From positions 34,390-98,389 of the forward strand of contig NZAC01000034.1 of NCBI GenBank assembly GCA_002686085.1: DNA of 64,000 nt. Direction: 5' to 3'. This DNA is from Roseibacillus sp. (lineage in GTDB: Bacteria > Verrucomicrobiota > Verrucomicrobiia > Verrucomicrobiales > Akkermansiaceae). The notes beneath the pieces are model-generated. The model saw only the letters and a program-made list of their open reading frames with translations, ran no database searches and was not told the DNA's origin. Below are positions 54,731 to 63,275 of the stretch, piece by piece; within the stretch, counting starts at the first letter, position 1, and every line of letters starts with the position of its first letter. The position numbers and the translations under genes were made by a program.

Positions 54731-56422
54731 TTATACAAAAAACTTGTCCACCGTCTCCTTGGCGGGCGGCTTGGTGGCGAGCGAAACAACCACCATTGCC
54801 AGAGCGCCCGCTACCCAACAAATGGCAGCCGGCATAATTCCGCCCATCACGGTAAACTCACCCCCAAAGCCTGACATCGCAAAAAAGGTGAACCAAGTCC
54901 CCACCACTGTAATCACGCTCGCGAATGCCCCAGCTGCGGTCGCACGCCGCCAGTAAAGCGCGGCAATCACAAGAGGCGTGAGGGCCGCAAAGCCGGAGAA
55001 GCACCAGACCGCAAGATCGAAGACGTTCTGATTCTGGAGGAGAAGGGCCAACACGTAGGTCAAGGCCACGATGCCGACCACAAAGCTCCTCGCCATGAAG
55101 AGGATCTGCTTATCGGTATATTCTTTTTTGGAATTATGCAGGACTACATCGTTCGTGAAGATTGTGCCCAGGCACAGGAATTGTGAATCCAGTGAGGACA
55201 TGATGGCCGCAAGAATTCCGGCTGTCAGCATCCCTGTAAGAATAGGATTCCCTATCAAGGTTTTGAGAACATTTGACAGAATTGCTGCGGGGGGCATGCC
55301 CCAAGGGAGCAACCCGCTGGCCCAGATCCCGATCAACACACAGGGCACCCAGACTATCATGATACACAGCGGGTGAGCGACTAAAGTAAGCTTGAATGCT
55401 TTCGCGCTTTTCGCAGTAAGCCAGTGCTGGAACAGATGCGGGAACATGCCCACGCTTAGGGGAATAAACATATAGCTGAGGAACATCAACCACGGCACTC
55501 CCACCTCGCGTGTCTTGGCAACCACCTTCTTGGTTTTAGGATTCTTGGCCTTATAAATGATCTCGACCTCGTCTCTCGTCAGGTGGGGTTGCCTGCCTGC
55601 CCATTGCTCCGCCTCCTCCGGGTGCTTGAGCTTTCCAACAACCTTGGGGTTCTCCGCTTTGACTAATTTCCCTGAGGCTTTGTCAAACGCGTAGTCCTGC
55701 ACAACCTCACCCTGCTCTGTCACACGCGCGGCAACATTGGTTGGGCTACCCGCCTGTCCCAAAACATTATAAATGAGCACAAATGCGACCAAGCCCATCC
55801 CCATAAATACCAAGGTCTGGAACGTATTGGCCCACGCCGCAGCCCGAGAGCCCCCCGCAAAAATATAGGCCAGTACTACACCGCAGATGACCAGGCCCGT
55901 GAGCCAAGGCGGCACTCCCCCATTCAGGATCGGGTTTTCGCTTTGGAAAAGCTCGGGAAAGGCGCCGGCTGTAGCCGGTTGGAGAGTCTTGCCCGCACCA
56001 ATAACTCCAATAAGAAGGTAGGGAATGACCAGAAGCACGAAAATGGGAAAGAGGAGATACCCCAGTCCGTTAGAGCCGAAACGAGCGCGGAAAAACTGGA
56101 TCTGAGTCACAAAGCCGTGGCGCTTACCGATGGACCAGATCTTTACTCCGATCAAAAAGAAACAAGCTGCGTGAATGAGCCCGGAAGAGGACGCCATCAG
56201 TCCATAGGTTCCTATCCCACGCTCGAAGGCCTTGCCTGTAGACCCAACCAGCGCAAACGCGGTCATGGTCGTTCCGAAAACCGACATGAGGAGCATGAAC
56301 GGCCCGATTGAACGGCTAGCGACAAAGTAATCGTTACTCGTGCCGCGAAAGAGAACCTTGGAGCCCAGCGCGAACGCGAGAAGAGCTCCCAAGTAGCAGA
56401 CTATAACCCATACGGTTGCCAT
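54731..56422 (-). CDS. Sodium:solute symporter (SSF family)
   Basis: The 563-residue protein has about 13 membrane helices with SSF features: DYFVASRSIGPFMLLMSVFGTTMTAFALVGSTGKAFERGIG near the N-terminus and ILAAIMSSLDSQFLCLGTIFTNDVV (SSF Na+-site Ser region) later. Between helices there is a charged insertion (residues about 235-310, EQGEVVQDYAFDKASGKLVKAE to KKVVAKTREV) longer than in PutP or PanF. I used the ATG at 56422 (MATVWVIVCYLG). The DUF3311 gene lies 11 nt upstream, a common pairing. The solute is unknown; a carboxylate for the next reductase block is a guess. Confidence 0.88.
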   Translation of the reverse strand: MATVWVIVCYLGALLAFALGSKVLFRGTSNDYFVASRSIGPFMLLMSVFGTTMTAFALVGSTGKAFERGIGTYGLMASSSGLIHAACFFLIGVKIWSIGKRHGFVTQIQFFRARFGSNGLGYLLFPIFVLLVIPYLLIGVIGAGKTLQPATAGAFPELFQSENPILNGGVPPWLTGLVICGVVLAYIFAGGSRAAAWANTFQTLVFMGMGLVAFVLIYNVLGQAGSPTNVAARVTEQGEVVQDYAFDKASGKLVKAENPKVVGKLKHPEEAEQWAGRQPHLTRDEVEIIYKAKNPKTKKVVAKTREVGVPWLMFLSYMFIPLSVGMFPHLFQHWLTAKSAKAFKLTLVAHPLCIMIVWVPCVLIGIWASGLLPWGMPPAAILSNVLKTLIGNPILTGMLTAGILAAIMSSLDSQFLCLGTIFTNDVVLHNSKKEYTDKQILFMARSFVVGIVALTYVLALLLQNQNVFDLAVWCFSGFAALTPLVIAALYWRRATAAGAFASVITVVGTWFTFFAMSGFGGEFTVMGGIMPAAICWVAGALAMVVVSLATKPPAKETVDKFFV

Positions 56423-56433
56423 GATTCTTAAAT

Positions 56434-56670
56434 TTAAGGTGTTGAGCTCTTCTCTCCCTCTTCGGCCCACTGCTCCAAGTCCTCAGGCCAGGCGAACTTG
56501 ATCACGATTCCCCAGAAGAGGGCGGCCGTCAGGGAATACAGCGCGTGATACGCCAAGCCCACAGGCATGAAGCCAAAAACCAGATGAGAACTGCTCCAGT
56601 TCCATGAGTCCTGATGAAGGGCCGCAAGAACCACAAAAATAACAAGGAAAACAACAGAGATCTTTTTCAT
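56434..56670 (-). CDS. DUF3311 small membrane protein
   Basis: The 78-residue protein has two hydrophobic stretches (residues 3-20 and 32-57). Between them is the DUF3311 signature LHQDSWNWSSSHLVFGFMPVGLAYHALYSL. DUF3311 genes are usually next to SSF symporters and probably give an accessory subunit, as YhdT does for PanF. It lies 11 nt before the symporter start, and its tail (DLEQWAEEGEKSSTP) is charged. Confidence 0.88.
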   Translation of the reverse strand: MKKISVVFLVIFVVLAALHQDSWNWSSSHLVFGFMPVGLAYHALYSLTAALFWGIVIKFAWPEDLEQWAEEGEKSSTP

Positions 56671-56770
56671 TCCGGTTTGGATTAGGCGGGGACCCTTGGT
56701 TTTTGTTCTTGTGTTTTAGGGCGCCAAGACGGGGCCGACCGTGAGAAAGATCTGCCCTTGTCTTCTGGAG

Positions 56771-58633
56771 TTACTGCTCGACCGTCCCGATGGCGTAAAG
56801 ATGAGTCTGGCTGGCGATGTAAACCGTGTCGTTGGCAACCACTGCGGAGCTGTAGATTGGAGCATGAAGCTCAATCGTTCCGAGGTGCTCCTTCTCTTTG
56901 GTAGCGGCCAGAATGACTACTTCGCCATCCTCCGTGCCAAGGTAGACCTTCCCGTCGGCCACTAGAGTGGAGGACCATACCCGGCTGCCGGTTTCGTGCA
57001 CCCAGTATTGCTTGCCTGTCTTAGCGTCCACGCAGTGGATATCGCCATCGTATTCCGCGCAGATCACTAGGCCGTCATCCGTAATGCTTGGGGTGGAAAT
57101 AGAGCGCCCAATACCTGATCCGTCTCCATATTCATATGTCCACACCGCTTTGCCGCTTAGATCGCCGGTCGCGCTGGCGTCAACACAGCTGAGCATGCCA
57201 ACTCCATCTCCGTGTTCCGGATCCTGTCCGATTGCAAAATAGACCAGCCCCTCGTGAATTACGGTCGTTCCAATAATATCGTTGGGCCCCTTGAAGGTCG
57301 CATACTTGATTGGTGTCCCGTCCGGCTTCTGTCGGAAATGGACTGGGTTGCCATCGTAGCGCCAGCGCTCCTTGAGAATCGGAATACCTTCGTCCTCGTC
57401 CATCACCGGAACGGGATCGAATCCATATGCGAATCCATCGCCGCCACCCCAGACCAGAACGTCCTCGCCCTTGGCCTTACCGACTGCCGGAGAGCTCCAG
57501 CTCGCGTGAAGCACGCGCTCGGATACTCCGGAGATCTCCTCTCCCAGAAGCTTCCCGGTATTCTTGTCGAGAGCGATCAGTCCAGGGATAAACTCCCCGG
57601 GAATGTTCGTATGAGACCAGTCGACCCCATTCGAAGTCGACGTATAAAGAATGTCCCCATGGATAAGAGGCGAGCAGCTTGAAACATTGTGAGGGAACGC
57701 TCCGACCCCGTTATCCGCGTCGCGCATATCGAACACCCAGAGGATGTCGGCATAGGTCTCATCAATCTTTGGAGCGCCCTCGGCAAAGGCTCCCTTGCGC
57801 CGTCCGATTGCCCCCTTGAGAGCATCCCCCTCAAGGCCCCCCTCAATCTGCTTGGTCAAGGATTCGACCAAGGTAGCGTTGGCATCGGAAAGGGTCCGGG
57901 TCTCGCCATCAACAGTGACATCACGCGCCTTGGCTATTCCCGAGAGGCCTGCACCGTAATACTTTTGCTCGTCCTGAAACGGTCCATCATTTCCATCTGC
58001 GAGACCATTCATATCAAGGCAGACGACCTCACCACGGTTTGTCACTACCCATAATCGATCCTCTTCTACGGCAGGCGAGGAACAAAGCCCCACATACTCC
58101 CAGTCGCTGACCTTGCGAGCGCCGAGCTTGGGCGACACCAGCTGCCAGAGAAATTCACCGGTCTTTTCATCAAAACACATCAGGTTTCCACGGTCCACCA
58201 CGTTGCGCTTGTCTCTGGGAGATTCGTTGTTGGTTCCGGCAAAAACCTTTCCGAAGGCCACCGAAGTTGTTCCGTAGGATTGCGATCCCAACTTAGCCAC
58301 CCAGCGAATATTTTTTGCCCCGGAGAGGTCTATCTCCTCGGTCTCGTCATCCATTTCCCCTGGGTTGACCTCCACTGGCAGATTGGTCGCATTCCCAACC
58401 ATGTTTCGCGATCCATCGCGACCCCATGTGGGCCATTCCCGGGCTCCTCCGCCTGCTGACGCAGCGACGTTAGGCTCGGCTGAACTACTTGAGTCTTCAC
58501 TGGCCTCCGCGGGGGCCTCAGGGCTAGTGCCTGCCTCGCTATCGGCAGCGGAGCCTCCCTTGTCCTGGCAGGATGAGAGAGCCCCAATGGTTCCCAAACC
58601 GATAATGAATGAATAAATGAAATTAAGTTTCAT
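56771..58633 (-). CDS. PQQ-like beta-propeller lipoprotein
   Basis: The 620-residue protein has a lipoprotein signal (lipobox LSSC, acylated Cys at about residue 22), an acidic Ser/Ala/Glu linker (25-60) and then PQQ-type blades: GEFLWQLVSP, GDLSGKAVWTYEY, GKQYWVHETGSRVWSS, with repeated WVVTNRGEVVCLD-type strands and DGDIHCVDAKTG. Longer loops between blades (residues 200-320) are unlike BamB. No catalytic quinoprotein residues are evident. It starts 24 nt after the larger PQQ protein gene, so the two are co-transcribed, probably with the TonB receptor gene upstream. Role unknown; related genes are frequent in Planctomycetota and Verrucomicrobiota. Confidence 0.82.
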   Translation of the reverse strand: MKLNFIYSFIIGLGTIGALSSCQDKGGSAADSEAGTSPEAPAEASEDSSSSAEPNVAASAGGGAREWPTWGRDGSRNMVGNATNLPVEVNPGEMDDETEEIDLSGAKNIRWVAKLGSQSYGTTSVAFGKVFAGTNNESPRDKRNVVDRGNLMCFDEKTGEFLWQLVSPKLGARKVSDWEYVGLCSSPAVEEDRLWVVTNRGEVVCLDMNGLADGNDGPFQDEQKYYGAGLSGIAKARDVTVDGETRTLSDANATLVESLTKQIEGGLEGDALKGAIGRRKGAFAEGAPKIDETYADILWVFDMRDADNGVGAFPHNVSSCSPLIHGDILYTSTSNGVDWSHTNIPGEFIPGLIALDKNTGKLLGEEISGVSERVLHASWSSPAVGKAKGEDVLVWGGGDGFAYGFDPVPVMDEDEGIPILKERWRYDGNPVHFRQKPDGTPIKYATFKGPNDIIGTTVIHEGLVYFAIGQDPEHGDGVGMLSCVDASATGDLSGKAVWTYEYGDGSGIGRSISTPSITDDGLVICAEYDGDIHCVDAKTGKQYWVHETGSRVWSSTLVADGKVYLGTEDGEVVILAATKEKEHLGTIELHAPIYSSAVVANDTVYIASQTHLYAIGTVEQ

Positions 58634-58657
58634 GTCTGAACTGTGTTGGATGTCGAT

Positions 58658-60937
58658 CTACTCGGAGGCAGAAAGTTTGATATTGTCGATATAAACGCGC
58701 TTTTGAACCTGTGGCGAGAAGGCGAAAATTCCGGGAGCTCCCTTTTCGTGAACATCGTCGAGCTTGACCTCGATAGTCCAGTCTTCGGGTTCAGGCTGAT
58801 CACGTAGCCACGCCTTGGCACGCACTGACCCCTTCCCGTTTTCCTCCCGCGAAACGTGAGTCTTGAGATGATACCAAGTGTTAGGGCGGATTGGAAATTT
58901 GACGCTCTCCTTCACCCTTTCATGATTGGAGCTGACCTCGAGGATACGTCGGTTCCCGTCCAACGTGATCAGGTAGCGCTGGTTCACGAGGCCGATGGTG
59001 GACATCACCCGGCGATTGCCATCCGTCGCAACATCTGCTTCCAGCACGTAATCGCTCAACTCGGGATCGCCAAAGAAATTCATCGTCCTCTGGAAAAGGA
59101 CATTGTCCAGCCGGTTAGCAATGACCTGACTGCCGTCGTGCTGGAGGACGTGCCACTTAATCCGGGCCCCAAGCCAGGGCAACGGCGGAAAGTTTACCGC
59201 TTCTCCTTTGTCGTTCTTCATGGGAAGAGGCGTTCCCTCAAAATCCGCCTCATAGCCAATGGTAGCAATCACCCGGCCGCGAGTTGTTGCGCTCATCCCA
59301 TCGACGCTTGCCTTGAAAGCCCCTGCTGAGAGCTTCGCGTCGGGACCAGCGGAAAGGGTGTCTCCCTCGAAAGTCGCATCCACTTTTGCCTTCACTCTGG
59401 CTGTGGGCGGAATGAAGGCTTCCCATTCTGCTCCCTCCATTTTTTTGACCCGGCGACCCTTATCGTCGAGGCCCCAGATGGTGAAGGTCTGCTTGCTCCC
59501 AGGTGTCAGGGCAAACTCAGCCGGCACGATCTGAATCTGCGCGACAGGACCGACGTCCTCGGTTGCCAGCTCTTCCCCGGACGGGAGAGCTGCGCCGCCC
59601 TTTGTCCCGAAACAGTGCAGACCGTCCTTCGTCATCAGGTAGCATTTCCCTGCCCACAAGGCCGGCGTGCCAAGGCACGGGGTGTGAAGATGCAGCTTGG
59701 TAAGCTCTTCCGCGCCTTCCTCTCCGGGCTTGAGAATATAGAACATTCCGTCTGCCAGCGGCACATAGAGCTTCCCATCCCCGAAAGCCGGAGACGCATG
59801 AAGCTGGTCTGGACCAAGCTTCTTTTTCCAAACTGTTTCACCGGTATCGGCATCCACACAAAGCAGCTCACCGGTCGCGATCGTGCTGAAAATCTTGTTG
59901 CCGACCAAAGTTGGAGAACTCGTAAAAGCCACAAGGTCCTCATTACGCCACACTTCCGCGCTTGCAGGGAGAATAGCTGGTTTGCCCGAGTTGTATGTGG
60001 TGGGCACCTTGAGGCAGATCAGCCGCCCTTTGGCGGTTGTATCGATATTCTCCTTACCGTGAATCGCGATGATTTTGTCCTCTCCGTACTTGAGAATCTG
60101 GGAATTCACTCCCCCCTTGGCAAACTGGAAGCGCCACAGCGGCTTTCCGGTCCGCATGTCGACGCTTGTGATATTTCCACAGCCGTGTCCGGTGTAGCCT
60201 ACGCGGTGCCCTTCGATGGTCGCATATACCGGCATGGAGAACGAGCTGTCATCGGGAACGGTCCCCGGAGTGGAATACCATACCAGTTCTCCGGTAATCT
60301 TATCGAACGCGTAGAGTCGGTCACGAGCAGGACCCGTCGTGCCCCAGTTAGCGGTCACACAATGAGCAATCACAACCGGCCCTTGCAGCCCCAGCGAACC
60401 AGTTCGTCCGTTAGGGAAGGTCAGCCTTGCCAGTTTTTCCACCAGGGAATGCTCCCACAGCTTTTTACCGTCAGCCGTGAAGGCCATCAGCCGCCCATTT
60501 GAACTCTGCAGGTAGACGTTTCCGGTTTCCGCGTCGACAATGGGAGATCCAACCGCGTAGCGGTTGTAGACCACGTCGCTAATGAAGTCGCTGAACCGAT
60601 ACTCCCATACGAGCTCTCCCGTCTCAGGGTCCAGACAGATCAGGGCCTCCTGAACATCCGTGAGATCCTTGGGATCATCATAGTAGCCAAAGGAGTAAAG
60701 CTTACCGTTAGCGATGACTGGGGTCCCTCCCCCTTTCACCTTGTGGGTCCAGAGGTGATTTTCTCCGCCCGGGCCCCCCCACGTTTCCGGATATCCTTTC
60801 CCTGGAATGGCCCCTGTCTGGTCGGGGCCCCTCCAGCTTAAAAGGCCAGAGGCCTTGGGAGGAGCCGCAAGGCCGGAGGAGGCGATTACAAATATCCCTA
60901 CCAAAGGTAGGATAACCGGGAGTCGGAGCTTGGTCAT
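58658..60937 (-). CDS. PQQ-like propeller with C-terminal lectin-like (DUF1080/LamG-type) domain
   Basis: The 759-residue secreted protein has a signal peptide (LPVILPLVGIFVIASSGLAA) and PQQ-type blades over residues 28-480 (GELVWEYRF, GKKLWEHSLV, GELVWYSTPGTVPDDSSF, GKPLWRFQFAKGG, GETVWKKKLGPDQ). A linker comes next, then a C-terminal jelly-roll domain (about 560-755) with YVLEADVATDGNRRVMSTIGLVNQRYLITLDG, WYHLKTHV and a final VYIDNIKLSASE, as in DUF1080/3-keto-disaccharide-hydrolase-type or LamG domains. Such domains usually bind carbohydrate. It lies 88 nt after the TonB receptor gene. Confidence 0.82.
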   Translation of the reverse strand: MTKLRLPVILPLVGIFVIASSGLAAPPKASGLLSWRGPDQTGAIPGKGYPETWGGPGGENHLWTHKVKGGGTPVIANGKLYSFGYYDDPKDLTDVQEALICLDPETGELVWEYRFSDFISDVVYNRYAVGSPIVDAETGNVYLQSSNGRLMAFTADGKKLWEHSLVEKLARLTFPNGRTGSLGLQGPVVIAHCVTANWGTTGPARDRLYAFDKITGELVWYSTPGTVPDDSSFSMPVYATIEGHRVGYTGHGCGNITSVDMRTGKPLWRFQFAKGGVNSQILKYGEDKIIAIHGKENIDTTAKGRLICLKVPTTYNSGKPAILPASAEVWRNEDLVAFTSSPTLVGNKIFSTIATGELLCVDADTGETVWKKKLGPDQLHASPAFGDGKLYVPLADGMFYILKPGEEGAEELTKLHLHTPCLGTPALWAGKCYLMTKDGLHCFGTKGGAALPSGEELATEDVGPVAQIQIVPAEFALTPGSKQTFTIWGLDDKGRRVKKMEGAEWEAFIPPTARVKAKVDATFEGDTLSAGPDAKLSAGAFKASVDGMSATTRGRVIATIGYEADFEGTPLPMKNDKGEAVNFPPLPWLGARIKWHVLQHDGSQVIANRLDNVLFQRTMNFFGDPELSDYVLEADVATDGNRRVMSTIGLVNQRYLITLDGNRRILEVSSNHERVKESVKFPIRPNTWYHLKTHVSREENGKGSVRAKAWLRDQPEPEDWTIEVKLDDVHEKGAPGIFAFSPQVQKRVYIDNIKLSASE

Positions 60938-61025
60938 GAGTCGTGTTTTACGCAGAGTAACTTAGGATCTCTTCCCCGCCTTTACCTGATGATGGCGGTT
61001 CAGGGAACGCCTGATTGGGGAGCTT

Positions 61026-63182
61026 CTACCAGATATCGAGGTCGACGCGAACCCCGAAAAGCTGTGGATCTCCGGGGGTTCCTCCCGCAATTTGAGGGTT
61101 AATGAAGGTGTAATAGTCTTCCTCGAGCAGGTTTCTTCCATAAACCGTCACCGCCCAGTTGTCTCGCTCATAGCCAACCTGAGCATCCCAGACAAGATAC
61201 CCATCCTCGCTGAAAATCTCGGTGTTAGCGGCATCATAGAAGGTATCCCTCGTCCCACGAATGGAAGAGCCCACAAAAAAACCTCCAGGCAGATCATAGC
61301 GGAAACCCACGCTGGCGGTGAATTCTGGGATGAAAGGCACTGTATTTCCCCCGCGATCAATTCCTGTAAAGGCATCGTCGTAATCTTCGAACCGGGCGTC
61401 CGAATACCCCGCATTGGCATGAATGAGCAGGGCTTCAGTTGGCCGCCACTGCAACTCTGCCTCTACGCCGCTCGACCGCACTTCTTCTGCATTAACAACC
61501 ACGAAATCCGTGGAAAAAGGATTCTGGGCGTTCAAGTGATAGTCTTTCACCTTGTTCATGTAGGCCCTGACAACCGCATTAAGCTTGTTTGGCTCGCTTC
61601 TAAATTGCAGCCCTGCCTCATTGGACCAGTTCCGCTCCTCCTCAAATCTGGCGGTATTGATATCATCGCTGAACGCCGAATACCCGTGTGGCTTGATTCC
61701 AAGTCCGGAGCGCACGAAGGCCGTGAGGTTCTCACTGAGCTCGTAGGAAGCGCCAGCGGTTGGGGAAAAGTACACCTCATCCCTGTTTTCTCTCAGACGC
61801 TGGGGTGGAGCCTCCTTCGCCCTATTGAGGCTCACCTCAACCAACTCTGCCCTCGCCCCGGCATCGACGGAAAATCCATTCCCGAGCTCGTAGTTCAGTT
61901 TTCCATAAGCGCTAAAGCTTTCCTGCTCGACACTGAAATTGACCCGTTCCGTGAAGGGCGCAAACCCACCCGGCACGGGGGCGGGCACAGGAAACTGGCG
62001 GCCGGTATCTCCCGTGTTTTCCTTCAGCATGTAGAAGACTCCCCCACGCCAAGCCAAGGGCCCTGCGCCCTCTGGGCTCTGCAGCCGAAACTCTTTGGTC
62101 CGAAGGTTCTGGCGCTGGGTGATGTTGGATGCGAGTGCAAATAGCGGGAAAGGATCGGAGTTGGTGAAGTCGAGGTCCACGGTCTGGGGCCCCATGTCCC
62201 AGCGCTGATAGGAGCTGATCGACTTAGCGGTCGCCCACCCGAGGTCTTTTGTTATATGGAGGGAAAGTTGATAGCGCTCAGATTCCGTCACCCCGGCAAG
62301 ATCTGAGCCGACTTCGAACGGACTGCCAGTAAAGGCAAGGTTGGGAGTAACTTGGCCGGTGAACCGGCTGAGGCTTTGAGGCAAGGCCGTCAAGCGCTGG
62401 CCACCGTCGTCTACGAGCTCTGCCATGACCCGCAACTTGACCTCCGTGTCCTGATGGGGCTTCCAGATCAAGGACCCCACGCCCCCCATAACGGAGCGAT
62501 CGTCAGGACGGATGCCCAAGGTAGTGTTCCGCAGAAAACCATCCCGCTCTTTCCAATAAAATTGAAAGGTGTGGCTCAGGTCTTGGCCTGCCAGAAAACC
62601 GGATTCTAATGCAGGAAGCGGCCCCGACGAGGAATATTTGACACTCCTCGTGTTGTAGGACCCGTATTCCAAGCTGGCAGAGCCCTCAAAAGTCTCTCCT
62701 GCTTGGAGGGTAGTCAGATTAATCATACCGCCCGGCGCGTTCGCCCCAAAACTCACCCCTTGAGGACCGTGATGCACCCGGGCTGAATCAAGCGAGAGAA
62801 GGTTCGAGGCATAGGTGAACGCATCGCTAAAGGGAACATCATCGACATAGAGCCCCACCGCCGCCGGTCCAAAGAACAAGGTATTGCTCAGGCCACGCAT
62901 AGAGACCACGCTGCCATATCCGCGAGTGTCGCTGTCCACGAAATGAAGATTAGGTGCGAGGGCGCTGAGATCCTCTAAAGTCTCGACTCCAAAGCGGTTC
63001 ATGTCCTCCGAGCTGAGAACGGTTTCGTCGAGGTCGCCCTCTCCAGTGCCTTCCCCGGATGAAGAAGCCGTTATCCGGACTTCCGAGAGGGTCTCGATAA
63101 TCTGGGCCTCGACCGGGAAATAAAGACCGCCAGCCAGGGCGAGCGGATAAAATAGCGATTGGCGGATGGAATGTGTGAACAT
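61026..63182 (-). CDS. TonB-dependent outer-membrane receptor
   Basis: The 718-residue protein has a signal peptide (cleavage near VEAQ), a plug domain (residues about 40-180: SSEDMNRFGVETLEDLSALAPNLHFVDSDTRGYGSVVSMRG and VGLYVDDVPFSD) and a 22-strand barrel ending with Trp (VDLDIW), the usual C-terminal BAM recognition signature. These receptors take up iron complexes, vitamins or polysaccharide and aromatic compounds using TonB energy. It is the first gene of the minus-strand run, followed by the PQQ proteins, so uptake of a substrate for the following enzymes is possible. The N-terminal region contains ETLSEVRITA, a TonB-box-like segment. Confidence 0.92.
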   Translation of the reverse strand: MFTHSIRQSLFYPLALAGGLYFPVEAQIIETLSEVRITASSSGEGTGEGDLDETVLSSEDMNRFGVETLEDLSALAPNLHFVDSDTRGYGSVVSMRGLSNTLFFGPAAVGLYVDDVPFSDAFTYASNLLSLDSARVHHGPQGVSFGANAPGGMINLTTLQAGETFEGSASLEYGSYNTRSVKYSSSGPLPALESGFLAGQDLSHTFQFYWKERDGFLRNTTLGIRPDDRSVMGGVGSLIWKPHQDTEVKLRVMAELVDDGGQRLTALPQSLSRFTGQVTPNLAFTGSPFEVGSDLAGVTESERYQLSLHITKDLGWATAKSISSYQRWDMGPQTVDLDFTNSDPFPLFALASNITQRQNLRTKEFRLQSPEGAGPLAWRGGVFYMLKENTGDTGRQFPVPAPVPGGFAPFTERVNFSVEQESFSAYGKLNYELGNGFSVDAGARAELVEVSLNRAKEAPPQRLRENRDEVYFSPTAGASYELSENLTAFVRSGLGIKPHGYSAFSDDINTARFEEERNWSNEAGLQFRSEPNKLNAVVRAYMNKVKDYHLNAQNPFSTDFVVVNAEEVRSSGVEAELQWRPTEALLIHANAGYSDARFEDYDDAFTGIDRGGNTVPFIPEFTASVGFRYDLPGGFFVGSSIRGTRDTFYDAANTEIFSEDGYLVWDAQVGYERDNWAVTVYGRNLLEEDYYTFINPQIAGGTPGDPQLFGVRVDLDIW

Positions 63183-63275
63183 TGTTGGGTGAAACGAGGG
63201 CGGAATATGATCAGGCTCCTGTACTTTGCAAGTTCCAAGGGGGAGTCTATGTTGCTTGGGTAACTGGCAACTATC
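63183..63275. other. Divergent intergenic region
   Basis: A stretch of 93 nt between the TonB receptor gene (minus) and the PQQ gene (plus). It should carry promoters for both. No motif is clear enough to name. Confidence 0.4.

Noticed and set aside
61092..62144. 350-residue plus-strand frame inside the TonB receptor gene
   Set aside because: It is the antisense of a clear TonB-dependent receptor frame and shows no family-like sequence.
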